Position numbers and translations under genes: made by a program. A DNA stretch of 64,000 nt from CAWAHD01 sp963781785 (GTDB taxonomy: Bacteria; Planctomycetota; Planctomycetia; Isosphaerales; Isosphaeraceae), in NCBI GenBank assembly GCA_963781785.1, contig CAWAHD010000005.1, forward strand, positions 496,001 through 560,000, in the 5' to 3' direction. Positions 17,535 through 27,256 of this stretch are shown piece by piece (within the stretch, counting starts at the first letter, position 1; every line of letters starts with the position of its first letter). The notes beneath the pieces were generated by a model, which did no database searches, was not told the origin of the DNA, and saw nothing but the letters and a program-made list of their open reading frames with translations.

Positions 17535-20001
17535 CTACGGACGCACCTCGATCGTGAAGCTCTGACTGGCGTTGCCGAGTGTCTCCGTGCCGGAAGAGGC
17601 GACCTTCTCGACTCCCCACTTCAGAGCCTCCCCATCCAGGCGGCGAACGTCGTGCTCGAGAGTCACAAAGACAACCACCTCGGCCAATCCGGATCGATCG
17701 GGCTTTCCCGACAGCAGCCCAGTCGCTTCGTCGATTCTCGAGCCACCGTGGTCCGCGCTGAGCTTAAATCGGAGCCGTTCCGTGTCCCAGAACTTCATCG
17801 TCTCCTTGCCGCTGACGACCCTCGTGCGCAGATCACCCAGCGAACGGATCGCCTCGACGGGATAGCGATAAGCCACGCCGAGTTGGGCTCGCGTCACCGG
17901 CGCACTGACGATCACCGGCCGCGGCGCAGCCGCGTAGTCGGACGGCCCGCTGCGATTCCCCGCCGCGTCCACGGCGACGACTCGGTAAAAAGCCTTGTTT
18001 GCCCCCTGGAGCTTTACATGGGGACCCACGACCTCGAGTTCGGTGGCCGCGGTTTCGACCACGAAGTTCGCCGGGAACTCCGACGGCAACCTCTCGGATA
18101 CACCCACCGTGACCTTGTAGGGCCGATCGCTGACCGAGAAACCCTTCTCGTCGCTGGCATAGACACGGTACACCGCCGGCTGCTTGCCCAGCCGGCTGGG
18201 CGACCAGCGGAGCACGCCCCGGATGCGGTCGCGGTCGAATTCGACGCTGAGGTCCTGAGGAGGTGTCGGTCCCCGTGGCGTGAAGCTCCAGGTTGGACTC
18301 CAAGGTCCCCAGACCCCTTGGTCGTCGCGCGCCCTGACGTGCCAGAAATACGTCGTGCCGGGATTCAGAAGACCCGGCTCCGGCAGGGTGTATCGGGCCT
18401 GGCCTTGATCGGCTGTCCGGGAGATCAGCTTGGCGAAGCTCATGGAAAGGGGCCACTTCATGTCGGCGCGCCTCGAGAGCTCGAAGTGGTAGTCGGCGAT
18501 CGCATCGCCGTCGGGATCGCTGGCGGGCCGCCACCGGAAGGTGATCGCAGTTCCGTCACTCGCTCCTCCGGAGGGGGGAAACTCCGGCTCGGCCGGGGCC
18601 TCCGGCGGTCGGCTCGCCGATCGCTCGACCCACTCCTGGGTGATCCGGACGCGGCGGCCGATCGCTGACTCGTCGGTGTACGTGAACTTATTTGTGCCGA
18701 CACCCATCCCGGGAAGAGTGAGCGGGGCCATCTGGAGGTCATTGATGATCGCGAGCCGCCGGAGGTGTGCGTCTCCCGACAGCTCACATTTCAGGTAATA
18801 CCGGTACCGGGCGGGTCCCTCGGGTGCGAAGAGCCCCTCCAGATCACGACCGATCTCGTGCCAGGACTTGCCGTCCCAGGAGAGCTTGAACTTCGCGCCG
18901 GTCCCCTCGATCTCCAGCCGTCCTCCAACAAAGATATACGGGCTGGATATCGTCCAGACGACGATGCCGGTCTTCCCTTCTTTCGCCATGAGATCGCCGT
19001 CCTTCTCACGGATCGACTCGGCCTTTGTGGCACCCGCGCGCCACGACGGCTGTTTGAAGTCAGGGCGGTATTCCCACAGACCGTTGCAGATCCTGTCGGG
19101 GAATCGCGGCGGCCGGGGACCGTGATACTTGATCGGGTTCAAGTGCCCCCAGCGCCAAACGATCGCCTCGCCTGGTCGCAGCGTCATGTTCACGGCGCTG
19201 TTGGGCCGAGTTGCGGTCACCGGCCACCGGCCCCTCGAACACATAGATGGAAGACTCCCACTCGTCCCCCGCGCGGCCATCCGGTTGCAAGATTCCCTGT
19301 GTGTGAGTGCGGCGGATCAGATCGTGATCGCGCACAACGTCCTGCTCGCCGGCCATGGTCTCATTGTCGCGCAGCAGGTAGATGCTGTGCATGTCGCCGT
19401 CCATGAGGTGCCAGGAGCCATCGTAGAAGACCTGCGTGACGCAATGCCCCACCACGCGCGCCGGTGCAACTTTGAAACCGGCCTTTTTCCATAAACCGGC
19501 CAGACAGATGGAATCGTTGCCGCACGTGTTGTAGCCGTAAACATTGAAGACCTTCACAGGATCCAGGAGCTCGTCGTTGTCCCCTTCAAGGTGAAAGCGA
19601 TGCTGGACCTCCTGCCACCAGAGGGCCATCGCCTTCTCTCGGTTGGTCATGCCCGGTTCGATAACCCGGGCGACAATCCGGTCGAGGCTGCGAAAGTCGT
19701 TCTGGCCGTTGGAAAGCCAGGGGTTGACCACATCGGTTGTGCCGACGTTCTCCATCCGAACCGAGCGGTTCGACTCCCAGGTCTGCTCGAAGGGTTGCCA
19801 GACGCCCTGCGGCGAGCGGCAGTTGCGGCCGTCCATCGTGCCTCCCTGGACCACGACGTACTCGACCCGTTGATCGGTGATCTCCTGCACATGCTCTTTC
19901 GCGACGTCGGTCGCGTGATGCTTCGAGGCCCACGGGGCCAGCGCATCGTCGGTCGCCGCACCCAGAAACAGCACGGCGCAGGCTAGCAGCGATCGGAGCA
20001 T
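17535..20001 (-). CDS. Secreted transglutaminase-like protein with FnIII domains, frameshifted
   Basis: The start at ATG 20001 is preceded by GGGAGAAGAG and gives a signal peptide (MLRSLLACAVLFLGAATDDA). A transglutaminase-like core follows: YNTCGNDSICLAGLWKKAGF (Cys), ARVVGHCVTQVFYDGSWHL (His) and MDGDMHSIYLL (Asp). Near 19208 the frame changes (from DRNSA to NSAVNMTLRPGEA). The downstream frame encodes about 550 residues with fibronectin type III-like modules (FRWRPASDPDGDAIADYHF, TYFWHVRARDDQGVWGPWS) and a putative Ig-like end. Joined, it is about 820 aa. It is probably one extracytoplasmic protein; the frameshift may be an error or decay. Confidence 0.75.
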
Positions 20002-20059
20002 GTGCTCTTCTCCCGCACGACTATGATTGGCTCGTCCGCCTGGCGGACGACGCCTCTCG

Positions 20060-20653
20060 TCATGCATCCGGGGTGTCAAGGATCCCTTTGAGCCGTTCGG
20101 CGAGTAACGACGGCAGCCTGGTCAGCCAGCTTCGGTCGATCAGGCCCACACCGATCAGGTCGCGCACATGCGTTCGATCCTTGTCGCGATTCGACAGCAA
20201 CTTCATGTGGACCAGAGCCTCGAGCGTGATGACGCGGTAGCCCGCAGGGTCGGTAATGGTCGAGAGGTCCGGGGAGGGCAGGGGGTACTCTGCTCGAACC
20301 TTCTCCCCTGCAAAGAGGAGGTGAATCGACTCGCTCGGCTTCGCGTCCGGTCCGTCCAGGAACATTGTCACGTCGAGAACCTCCGCGCGCACGAAGCCCG
20401 CCTGTTCGAGAGCGGCTGCGATGATCGGCAAATCCGTGCGCCGAACGAGCAAATCGATGTCGCGTGTGTTGCGAACCGCGCCTTCATCGACGGTCGTCAC
20501 CCACGACGCGACAGCGTGCCCACCCACGACGGCGTACGGGATGCCGGCCTGATTCAGAACCGCCGTGACCCGCAGCAGTCGTTCGCGCACCTTGGCCACG
20601 GCTCGCTCCATGCGGTCCAAGATTTCCCAGGCCATCGTGACCGTTGAGCTCAT
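20060..20653 (-). CDS. Pol-beta-superfamily nucleotidyltransferase (AbiEii/MNT-like)
   Basis: A 197-aa protein with the nucleotidyltransferase signature: GIPYAVVGGHAVASWV followed by RNTRDIDLLVRR, whose two Asp residues would bind metal. The C-terminal half (VHMKLLSNRDKDRTHVRDLIGVG) is also typical of this group. Some relatives act as toxins that add nucleotides to tRNA and pair with a small antitoxin; others are orphan. I see no antitoxin next to it, so the role is open. Confidence 0.8.
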   Translation of the reverse strand: MSSTVTMAWEILDRMERAVAKVRERLLRVTAVLNQAGIPYAVVGGHAVASWVTTVDEGAVRNTRDIDLLVRRTDLPIIAAALEQAGFVRAEVLDVTMFLDGPDAKPSESIHLLFAGEKVRAEYPLPSPDLSTITDPAGYRVITLEALVHMKLLSNRDKDRTHVRDLIGVGLIDRSWLTRLPSLLAERLKGILDTPDA

Positions 20654-20900
20654 GGTTCGCCTGGCAACCTCCGCTCGATCGAGATCGCCTTTTTACACAC
20701 CTCAAGACGGTATCGTAGCACGGGCCGCACGGACCGCCAACAGCCAGGCGCGCAATCGCGGTCGCGCCGCACCGACAGAGGAGATACCGCCGGTGTGAGC
20801 CGTAGCACCATCCCATGCGCTCGCCGGGGTCAGGGCGTGAGGACGAAAACACGATCTGGAACCTCTTGCTTCGTTCCCCTCAGGGCGACGGCGTCCCGGG

Positions 20901-23027
20901 CTAACGATCCTCGGGGACCGTCCCGCTCCAGACAATCGCGTCGTTCCGCCCGCCGATCCAGCAAATCTCCCCGGGCTGCAACCCGTATCGCGCAGCCCAT
21001 TGCCCGAGAGCTGGCCCGAGCCGGTCGATATCCTTCTCTCCATTCACGTTCGAATCAAAGAGCGGCAGCCAGCCCGGCGGGCTTGCGCCGGAATAGCCGT
21101 TGATGGTTGGAACGCCGGTCTCGAGCTGGGCCCACATTGCGTCGAGGTGATAATGGTAAGTTGGACCCTGCCCGGCCCTGGGATGGTGAGGGCTGTAGTA
21201 AAATGACGTGCAGCGACGGTCAACCTGCTGCGCCAGCTCGCTCGTTGCGCGCGCATCGCAGACTTGTTGTACGACAACGACGTCACCCCCTGCTCCAGAA
21301 GGCACGCGAGCCCGAGGGCCAGCGCCGCGGCCAGATGTTTCGGCGTGGCCCTGGTTCGGTCGAAGAAGCACGCCAGGCCCAGCGCGGCCGGGATCAGGCC
21401 CAGCAGCAATCCCCGGGATACAGCCCGCAGAGTTCGCGCCGCGGGGACAAGGTCGGCGACGATGTACCAGTAGATGATGTCATTTCGAAAGAACCACAAC
21501 GACGCTGCGATGACCACGCTGCCGATGACCAGCGTGCCGAGCTCCGGGCTTCGCCCCGCGCCATGCGCCAGCCAGCAGCAGCGCCGCGACCACCATGCCT
21601 GCGCCCAAACCCAACGGGCGATGCGCATAAGCGGTCAAGCACGCGAAGCCAGTCAAGAGTGTCGGCGCGAGTGCCTGGACCAGGATCCGGGAGCGGTCAG
21701 GCAAGAATCGGCTCGCCCAGTACGGCAATGCCGCCAGAACCAGGGCCAGCGCCAGGGTCAGACCTGGGAAAAGAGTCAGGCCCAGGACCAACGCCAAACT
21801 GCCCAGGACGCACCGGTGCCAGACCGACCGGCTCCGCCGGAACAGCTCGGCGGCGCAGATCACCCACAACCCCAACCCTACGCCTTCCCAGAGCTCGCGA
21901 CCGAATCGCGTGACCACGATCAGCAGGCTGAGCATCGAGAGCGCCACAAGCCGAACCACCGGCTCGCGCCATCTCTGCAAGAGACCGGCGGCGCAGACCA
22001 AAGGCGTCACCACGCCAATTCCCATCCGCTGCGCCTGTTCCAGGTCCAGAGAATCAAACGGCGGCACCCGGTGCAACCAGCCCCAGACCCAGCTCTGCGG
22101 TCCCTCGTAGACCCACGTTGTCCAGTAGGGGACGGAGAGCATCATCTCGAAGTCACTCCGCATCCCGACCTGATTGGCCGCCTGGAGATAATGGGTCAGA
22201 AGCGGGTAGACGGCCAGGCTCGATGCCGCGGCGGACCCGGCGATGGCCGGCCACTGATCGCGAATCACGGCCAAGAGAACCGGGCGGCAGGGCGCCAGCA
22301 CCAACCCCCAGAGCCCGGCTAACCCGAGCGCCAGCACCAGAAACCAGCCGAGGTAAAACGCGGCGTAGAGCTGAGCAACCAGGCTCAATCCGGCGATCAT
22401 CCAGAGTATCCATGACCTTGCGAGCGAGCTGGGCCGGCCTGTGAAGATGCGCAAGAGCGCCAGGAGCATCACGACCGTGTAGACCTGCGGCAGGAGCTGC
22501 TGGTGATCGAGCTGGTTGATCCGGGAAGCCCCGAACGCGAACAGGAATGCGCCGCAGCTTGAGCCAAGCCGACCGCGGCGAAAACCGCTCCGCAGCAGCC
22601 AGTAACCGGAGATGTAATTCAGAGTCGAAGTGCTCAGCATCCATAACTGGAACGCGGTGTCGGGCAAAAAACCAAGGCCGCGCCAAACCCAGTAAACCGG
22701 GGCAATGCTCAAGAGCGTGTCCGAGAACGCAGCCACGTTCGGCGCAGGGTAGAAGAACGGGATATCCCAGAACTGGCGATGCGCCCGATCGCCCGCGACC
22801 CAGCGGTAACTATGTTCGAGCAAGTAATTGATCAGTCGCGAGTCGATCACATCCGACTGAATCTGGGCAAGGCCGGAGAAGAGCATGGGGTGATGAATCA
22901 TGACCAAACCGATCAATCCCACAATCGCGGGACCGAGCCGGGCGCCGCGAGCGCGCTCGATGGACCACCACCGCGCATCGCTTCGGCTTGCATGGCTCGC
23001 GGCAGTCACTGGCGTGATCTCCTCCAT
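20901..23027 (-). CDS. Polytopic membrane protein (GT-C-glycosyltransferase-like), two frameshifts
   Basis: From ATG 23027 (MEEITPVTAASHA) the protein has at least ten hydrophobic helices, with an early luminal-type loop (FWDIPFFYPAPNVAAFSDTL) reminiscent of GT-C or YfhO-like membrane enzymes. The frame changes near 21560 and again near 21270: the membrane part continues as LVIGSVVIAASLWFF, and the soluble C-terminus (YHYHLDAMWAQLETGVPTIN, CWIGGRNDAIVW) ends at 20901. Joined length is about 700 aa. Substrate unknown. The upstream frame could add 42 residues but has no ribosome-binding site. Confidence 0.65.
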
Positions 23028-23256
23028 CTCACATCTCTCGTTGGCTCGCGATTGCGTGACGCGGCGCCGCGACTGGCTCGGCCCGCGGAGTCGCCCGGCT
23101 GAGCGAGTCGCCAACAAGATTGTTCCTCTTCTAGGGCGCGACGTCCTCGACAATCAAACCAGCGGTGATTACTCTACCTCGAGAGTTGGTTTGTGTCGCG
23201 AAAATGCACACGCTGAAGTCGCATCACCCTGTCGCAAGACAGAGGGGAGCAATCTG

Positions 23257-24489
23257 ATGAGTGAATACCGTGCAAACCTACCCGGCCAGGTCGACCGTCG
23301 CGGCTTTCTGGCGACCGGAGCCGGTGCGGTGGCCGCCACCGCAACACTCGGAGATATTCAGCCGGCGAACGCGCAGCCAGCCAGCGTGATTAACGGAGCC
23401 ACCGAGCTCCCCAAGCGGCCCCTGGGCAAAACCGGCGTCTCGGTGACGATCCTCAACCTCGGGACCTGGATGAGCCCCGGGGGCGAGCGGTTGCTTCGGT
23501 TCGCCTGGGCGGGCGGCATCCGCTACGTCGACACGGCCAAGAGCTACGGCTCCGAGTCCATGATCGGCCGCTGGCTCGCCGCGATGCCCGTTCCCCGCAG
23601 GGAGTTGTTCCTGGTCACCAAGGACCAGCCGAACACGCCCGAGCAGCTCATCTGGCAATTGAACGAGCGTCTGGAGGCGCTCCAGACTGACTATGTCGAT
23701 CTGATTTTCCTGCACGCCGCGGGCGACAGGAACTTCGACCTCGAATGGCAATGGCTCATGAGCCCGGAGCTCAAGGCGACGGCCGATTTTATCCGCAAGT
23801 CGGGAAAGGCCAAGTTCGTGGGGTTCTCGACGCATCACCCGGCGCGGCACCTCTTGATCAAGGCCGCCGTCCGCGGGGGATTCATCGACGCCATCATGCT
23901 GCAAAACAACCCCTGGATCGCCCAGGACGACGACATGAACCGCGCCCTGGACGCGGCTCACAAGCGCGGGATCGGGCTGATCTCGATGAAGCAAGTCGCC
24001 GGCAACATGAACCTCGAAGAAATCGGCAGGGAACTCCCTGAGTTCACGAATCGTGGGCTGACGCCGTACCAGGCACTGCTGCACGCGATCTGGACCGACG
24101 AGCGGTTTTCCTCGGTCTGTGTCTCGATGCGCAATACCGACCAGATCCGCGAAAACGTCGCGGCGGCGCGCGCGTTCAAGCCGCTAAAGAAGGTCGAGAT
24201 CGACCGCGTGCGCGATGCTTGCATTGCCGCCGGCCCGACGATGTGTGCCTCGTGCGACGGGCGGTGCAGCCGGGCCGCCGGTACGACCGCCGAGCTGGGC
24301 AACCTGACCCGGTTCCTCACGTATCACGACCATCACGGCTACCGCACCGAGGCCCGGCGGCTCTACGGCGAGCTTGGCGACGCGGTGCGCAACTGGCATG
24401 GCGCCGATCTCGAGGCCGCACGCCAGGCGTGTCCCAACCAGCTCGACTTCGCCAAGCTCCTGACGCGGGCCAAGGAGGTCCTCGGCTGA
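23257..24489 (+). CDS. Tat-exported aldo/keto reductase
   Basis: The start at ATG 23257 follows GAGGGGAG; the frame is open further up but that part overlaps the divergent gene. Residues 13-30 carry a twin-arginine signal (DRRGFLATGAGAVAA). The AKR barrel follows with D92 and Y97 of the tetrad (YVDTAKSYG), Lys in FLVTKDQPN and His in LIFLHAAGD. The C-terminus has CASCDGRCSRAAG, a shortened ferredoxin-like Cys cluster seen in AKR/4Fe-4S proteins, here probably too few cysteines for a full cluster. Substrate unknown. It is divergent from the membrane protein gene at 20901-23027. Confidence 0.88.
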   Translation: MSEYRANLPGQVDRRGFLATGAGAVAATATLGDIQPANAQPASVINGATELPKRPLGKTGVSVTILNLGTWMSPGGERLLRFAWAGGIRYVDTAKSYGSESMIGRWLAAMPVPRRELFLVTKDQPNTPEQLIWQLNERLEALQTDYVDLIFLHAAGDRNFDLEWQWLMSPELKATADFIRKSGKAKFVGFSTHHPARHLLIKAAVRGGFIDAIMLQNNPWIAQDDDMNRALDAAHKRGIGLISMKQVAGNMNLEEIGRELPEFTNRGLTPYQALLHAIWTDERFSSVCVSMRNTDQIRENVAAARAFKPLKKVEIDRVRDACIAAGPTMCASCDGRCSRAAGTTAELGNLTRFLTYHDHHGYRTEARRLYGELGDAVRNWHGADLEAARQACPNQLDFAKLLTRAKEVLG

Positions 24490-24578
24490 CCCAGAAGGCC
24501 GCGACGATCGTGCCCGCGCAACACAAACCGACCGCAGTCGGTCCGCCGCGACTGTGCTGTGGTCTCCGTTCGACAGCT

Positions 24579-25307
24579 TCAGGCCAACGGTACCGCGGAA
24601 CGGCGGAGGCGGCGCACTCCGACGATACCCGCCACGATCAGCAGTCCTGTCAGGCACGGGATGATCGATGCCGGCTCGGGAACGGCGGATCCGGCCGTGT
24701 TGACAATCACGCTGGAGATCGTGACCGTCGATGTACTGGATGGATCGGTTCCTCCGATGAGACGGAAGAAGACCTCTGCTGTCTGGCCATCCAGGTTCAG
24801 GGAGGAGAGGTCGACGGAGATCAGGGCAAGCGATCCAGGCGAGCTCGACACGGTGACGCCGTTCGCGGCTAATCCTTGGGTGACCCCATCCACCACATCC
24901 CGGGTGTAGAAAGAGTCGGTGGTCGCATCCACGGTCGGCACGAGTGAAGCCAGCGTGTTCGGGTTCAGCAACGAGGCGCCGAAGGCGTCGGGCGCGTAAC
25001 CATTGGCGTTGTTATTTGCCACCGTGGAGTCGGCGAAGACCGAGTTGAGCGTGAATTGGAGGCTCTGAGTCCCGGTCGGTACGGTGAAAGGCAAGAACAG
25101 GTCCGTCTCCGAGGCGAAGGTACTCTCGGCAATGGTCGCCAGGCCGCCACTGGCGGTCACCGTGCCGGCATCACCGGCCGTGCTCCAGCCCGTCAGCCCG
25201 TTCGGAAAGCCGAGGACCTGGCCGGCGCGGGCAGGCAATCCGATCGTGAGCAGAGTCAGCGCGCCCAACAATGGGCTTAAGATTGCTTTCCTTTTATGGA
25301 CTCTCAT
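24579..25307 (-). CDS. PEP-CTERM sorting domain protein
   Basis: Start ATG 25307 with AAAGGAT upstream. A signal peptide (LGALTLLTIGLPARAG) is followed by about 180 residues rich in Ser, Thr, Ala and Val without Cys. The C-terminus has VPEPASIIPCLTGLLIVAG and then VRRLRR, the PEP-CTERM tripartite signal: motif, membrane helix, basic cluster. The tail directs processing by an exosortase and is linked with exopolysaccharide-associated surface proteins. The exosortase gene is not in the window. Confidence 0.93.
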   Translation of the reverse strand: MRVHKRKAILSPLLGALTLLTIGLPARAGQVLGFPNGLTGWSTAGDAGTVTASGGLATIAESTFASETDLFLPFTVPTGTQSLQFTLNSVFADSTVANNNANGYAPDAFGASLLNPNTLASLVPTVDATTDSFYTRDVVDGVTQGLAANGVTVSSSPGSLALISVDLSSLNLDGQTAEVFFRLIGGTDPSSTSTVTISSVIVNTAGSAVPEPASIIPCLTGLLIVAGIVGVRRLRRSAVPLA

Positions 25308-25514
25308 GTACAAATCCTTTAACAGCGAATCAAGTCAGCATCGCGTTGATTAAATGGATTTCTCATCATATACGGAGGAGCAAGCCGCAAGCAACCCATC
25401 CCCCGACTTGGATTGGGAACCGTCACCTTAAATAAGACACAGAACCTTCCTCTCCGGACTTACAAGACATCCATTGTTGAATCCGGGAAACAATTGCGAG
25501 CGGCGGCGGCGATT

Positions 25515-26150
25515 CTAACCGGCCGATTGCCCATCCTTTTGCTTCCTGGAGCCCAATTTGGGCGAGCAGATTCGGGACAGCCAGCTAACCAAAACGAGGC
25601 CCTTGAGGCAATCCGCGCGGCGTACGTTGGCCGGCCGAGCCGGTGTTTCCCGATCCGATCTGGTCGACGGCTCGTCGCCGTCGGATGGGGCGGGGATCGG
25701 GCGATCATTGTGGAGTCCTGCGCCGGCGCTCCCGACCGCCAGGACATCGATCGCCATTTGGTCGCTGACGGCCAGGCCGAGTGCGTTGCGCTCATGCTCC
25801 CGGTCGTTGGCGATCTGATCGAGGAGCGCTGTCATGAACGGTTCTGAAGTGCCCTTTGCTTTTGAGGATCTTTCGGCGGCGAGTTCGCGAGTGGGTCTCG
25901 GGTACGGCACAACGATCAAATCATCGGGAACGCCGAGTTTTTCAGTCGGCGACCACGGCAATGGCGCGGGGGCGTCCTGTGACGGGTCTCGCTGCCGGTC
26001 GAATTCGAAGACTGACATTGTTTGCCACCGCCGTTCGAACAGTAGGGCCGGCCGGGATCGGTCTTCGGACTGCGCGGGCGGATTTGCTTCGATCGGACCG
26101 ATTCTATTGCCGGAAGCGTCGACCGCGGTGATCCCTGTCGCGGTCGCCAC
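25515..26150 (-). CDS. Hypothetical protein downstream of the giant surface gene
   Basis: The frame starts with a GTG at 26150 (ATATGITAVDASGNRIGPIE) and is open for 211 codons. A better-placed ATG at 26164 reads a different frame (MATSAWRPRQG), so an indel near the start is likely. The sequence is soluble, Pro- and charge-rich; no domain is recognised. It begins just after the stop of the matrixin frame (26165) and may be the end of the same transcript. The plus-strand frame opposite is probably a shadow, but I cannot exclude it. Confidence 0.35.
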   Translation of the reverse strand: MATATGITAVDASGNRIGPIEANPPAQSEDRSRPALLFERRWQTMSVFEFDRQRDPSQDAPAPLPWSPTEKLGVPDDLIVVPYPRPTRELAAERSSKAKGTSEPFMTALLDQIANDREHERNALGLAVSDQMAIDVLAVGSAGAGLHNDRPIPAPSDGDEPSTRSDRETPARPANVRRADCLKGLVLVSWLSRICSPKLGSRKQKDGQSAG

Positions 26151-26164
26151 GCCGACGTAGCCAT

Positions 26165-27256
26165 TTACGCGCGGCTCGCGAAATCGAGTCCAAGTCCAAT
26201 GTAGAAGAGCTCCGATGCCGCAACCGTGGCTATCCCACTGGCGGCCTTCATCGCTGCGATCGGTGAGCTACCTGAGGAAGGAGTGACCGCCTGGGCAACC
26301 GACGGCTGTGACTGCCCGGAGGTGTCGGCTGAAGACGCGGCTGGATTGCTAGCTTGGTTGAATCCGCTGCCTAAGCCGTTGCCCACGCGGAAGTGCGCCG
26401 AATTCGCCCCCGGAACAGGACTGGTGACGTCTGGCGAGTCATCTGTGTGCTGAATTGGCGAGCCCAACAAGGAGGTGAATCGGTTAGCCGCCGCAACGTC
26501 TGCAGCAGAAGGCTCGCGGCGCACGCCCGGTGCGAGTGTCGTGTCCATTAGGTCGTTCCGCTGTGCAGCAGGGTCCAGATCCGGGAGCCCGAGGATGTGG
26601 CCCATTTCGTGCTCAACGACCGTGAGCAGATCGACCTGGCCGAACGCCGGGCTACCGGGCGTGGCATCGAACGTGGTTGGCGTGATGATTTGGCTGAACT
26701 CCGAGTTATCCGTCGGCGTGGGATCGATGAACCAGCCGTTGCCCGCGGCGTCGGGGCTGATGGTGGCGACGTTGCCCGTAGTGGAGCCGAGCTCAACAGG
26801 GGGCAGGGTGCCGACCTGGTAGGTCGCGTCCTGCAGCATGTGGAGTTGCGGGGGACTCGCCCCGGCGGCCGCCCAGTTGGCGATCGCCTGGGTAATCGTA
26901 ACAGCAAGGGGGGCCGCCAATAGGGGCGTGCTGGCGCCGGCCCCTGTCCCGAACTGTCCACTCAGCAGTTGAGGTACGCCCGCCGGTGGGGAAGGAAGGT
27001 GGTTAATCTCTGCCTTAAGGCGGGGGTCGCTTACGTATTGGCTGATGAGGTAGGATTTCAGAGTGCCGTCGGCCGCGTGCGTCGCCATGTTCTTCGTTAC
27101 CTTCCCCGTCCAGTAGGTGTGATCGACGAGGACATCGCGAACGGCCTCGGGCAACGCGGACCAGGCCACGGACGGGTTGCCCCCCAGTTGGTTGTTGTAC
27201 TGATCTTCCGCGTCAGAGGCGTATCGTGGATATGCGGAAAGGTAGAGCCGCGACAC
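26165..27256 (-). CDS. C-terminal part of the giant protein: lysozyme-like remainder and matrixin-type metalloprotease
   Basis: This frame opens at a GTG and continues the giant gene after a frameshift near 27270: the giant frame ends ISTIRL while this frame reads EQQVSRLYLSAYPRYASDAE. Its first 100 residues (AWSALPEAVRDVLVDHTYWT) would complete a pesticin/lysozyme-like domain that starts in the giant frame. Farther on is a zinc-protease motif, LTVVEHEMGHILGLPDLD (HExxHxxGxxD), followed by DLMDTT as a Met-turn candidate, as in matrixins. It is best read as the detached tail of one secreted protein. Confidence 0.6.
   Translation of the reverse strand: MSRLYLSAYPRYASDAEDQYNNQLGGNPSVAWSALPEAVRDVLVDHTYWTGKVTKNMATHAADGTLKSYLISQYVSDPRLKAEINHLPSPPAGVPQLLSGQFGTGAGASTPLLAAPLAVTITQAIANWAAAGASPPQLHMLQDATYQVGTLPPVELGSTTGNVATISPDAAGNGWFIDPTPTDNSEFSQIITPTTFDATPGSPAFGQVDLLTVVEHEMGHILGLPDLDPAAQRNDLMDTTLAPGVRREPSAADVAAANRFTSLLGSPIQHTDDSPDVTSPVPGANSAHFRVGNGLGSGFNQASNPAASSADTSGQSQPSVAQAVTPSSGSSPIAAMKAASGIATVAASELFYIGLGLDFASRA

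Noticed and set aside
25320..25440. Sigma-54 promoter upstream of the PEP-CTERM gene
   Set aside because: A GG-N10-GC spacing exists on the minus strand, but the TTGC half of the -12 element does not match.
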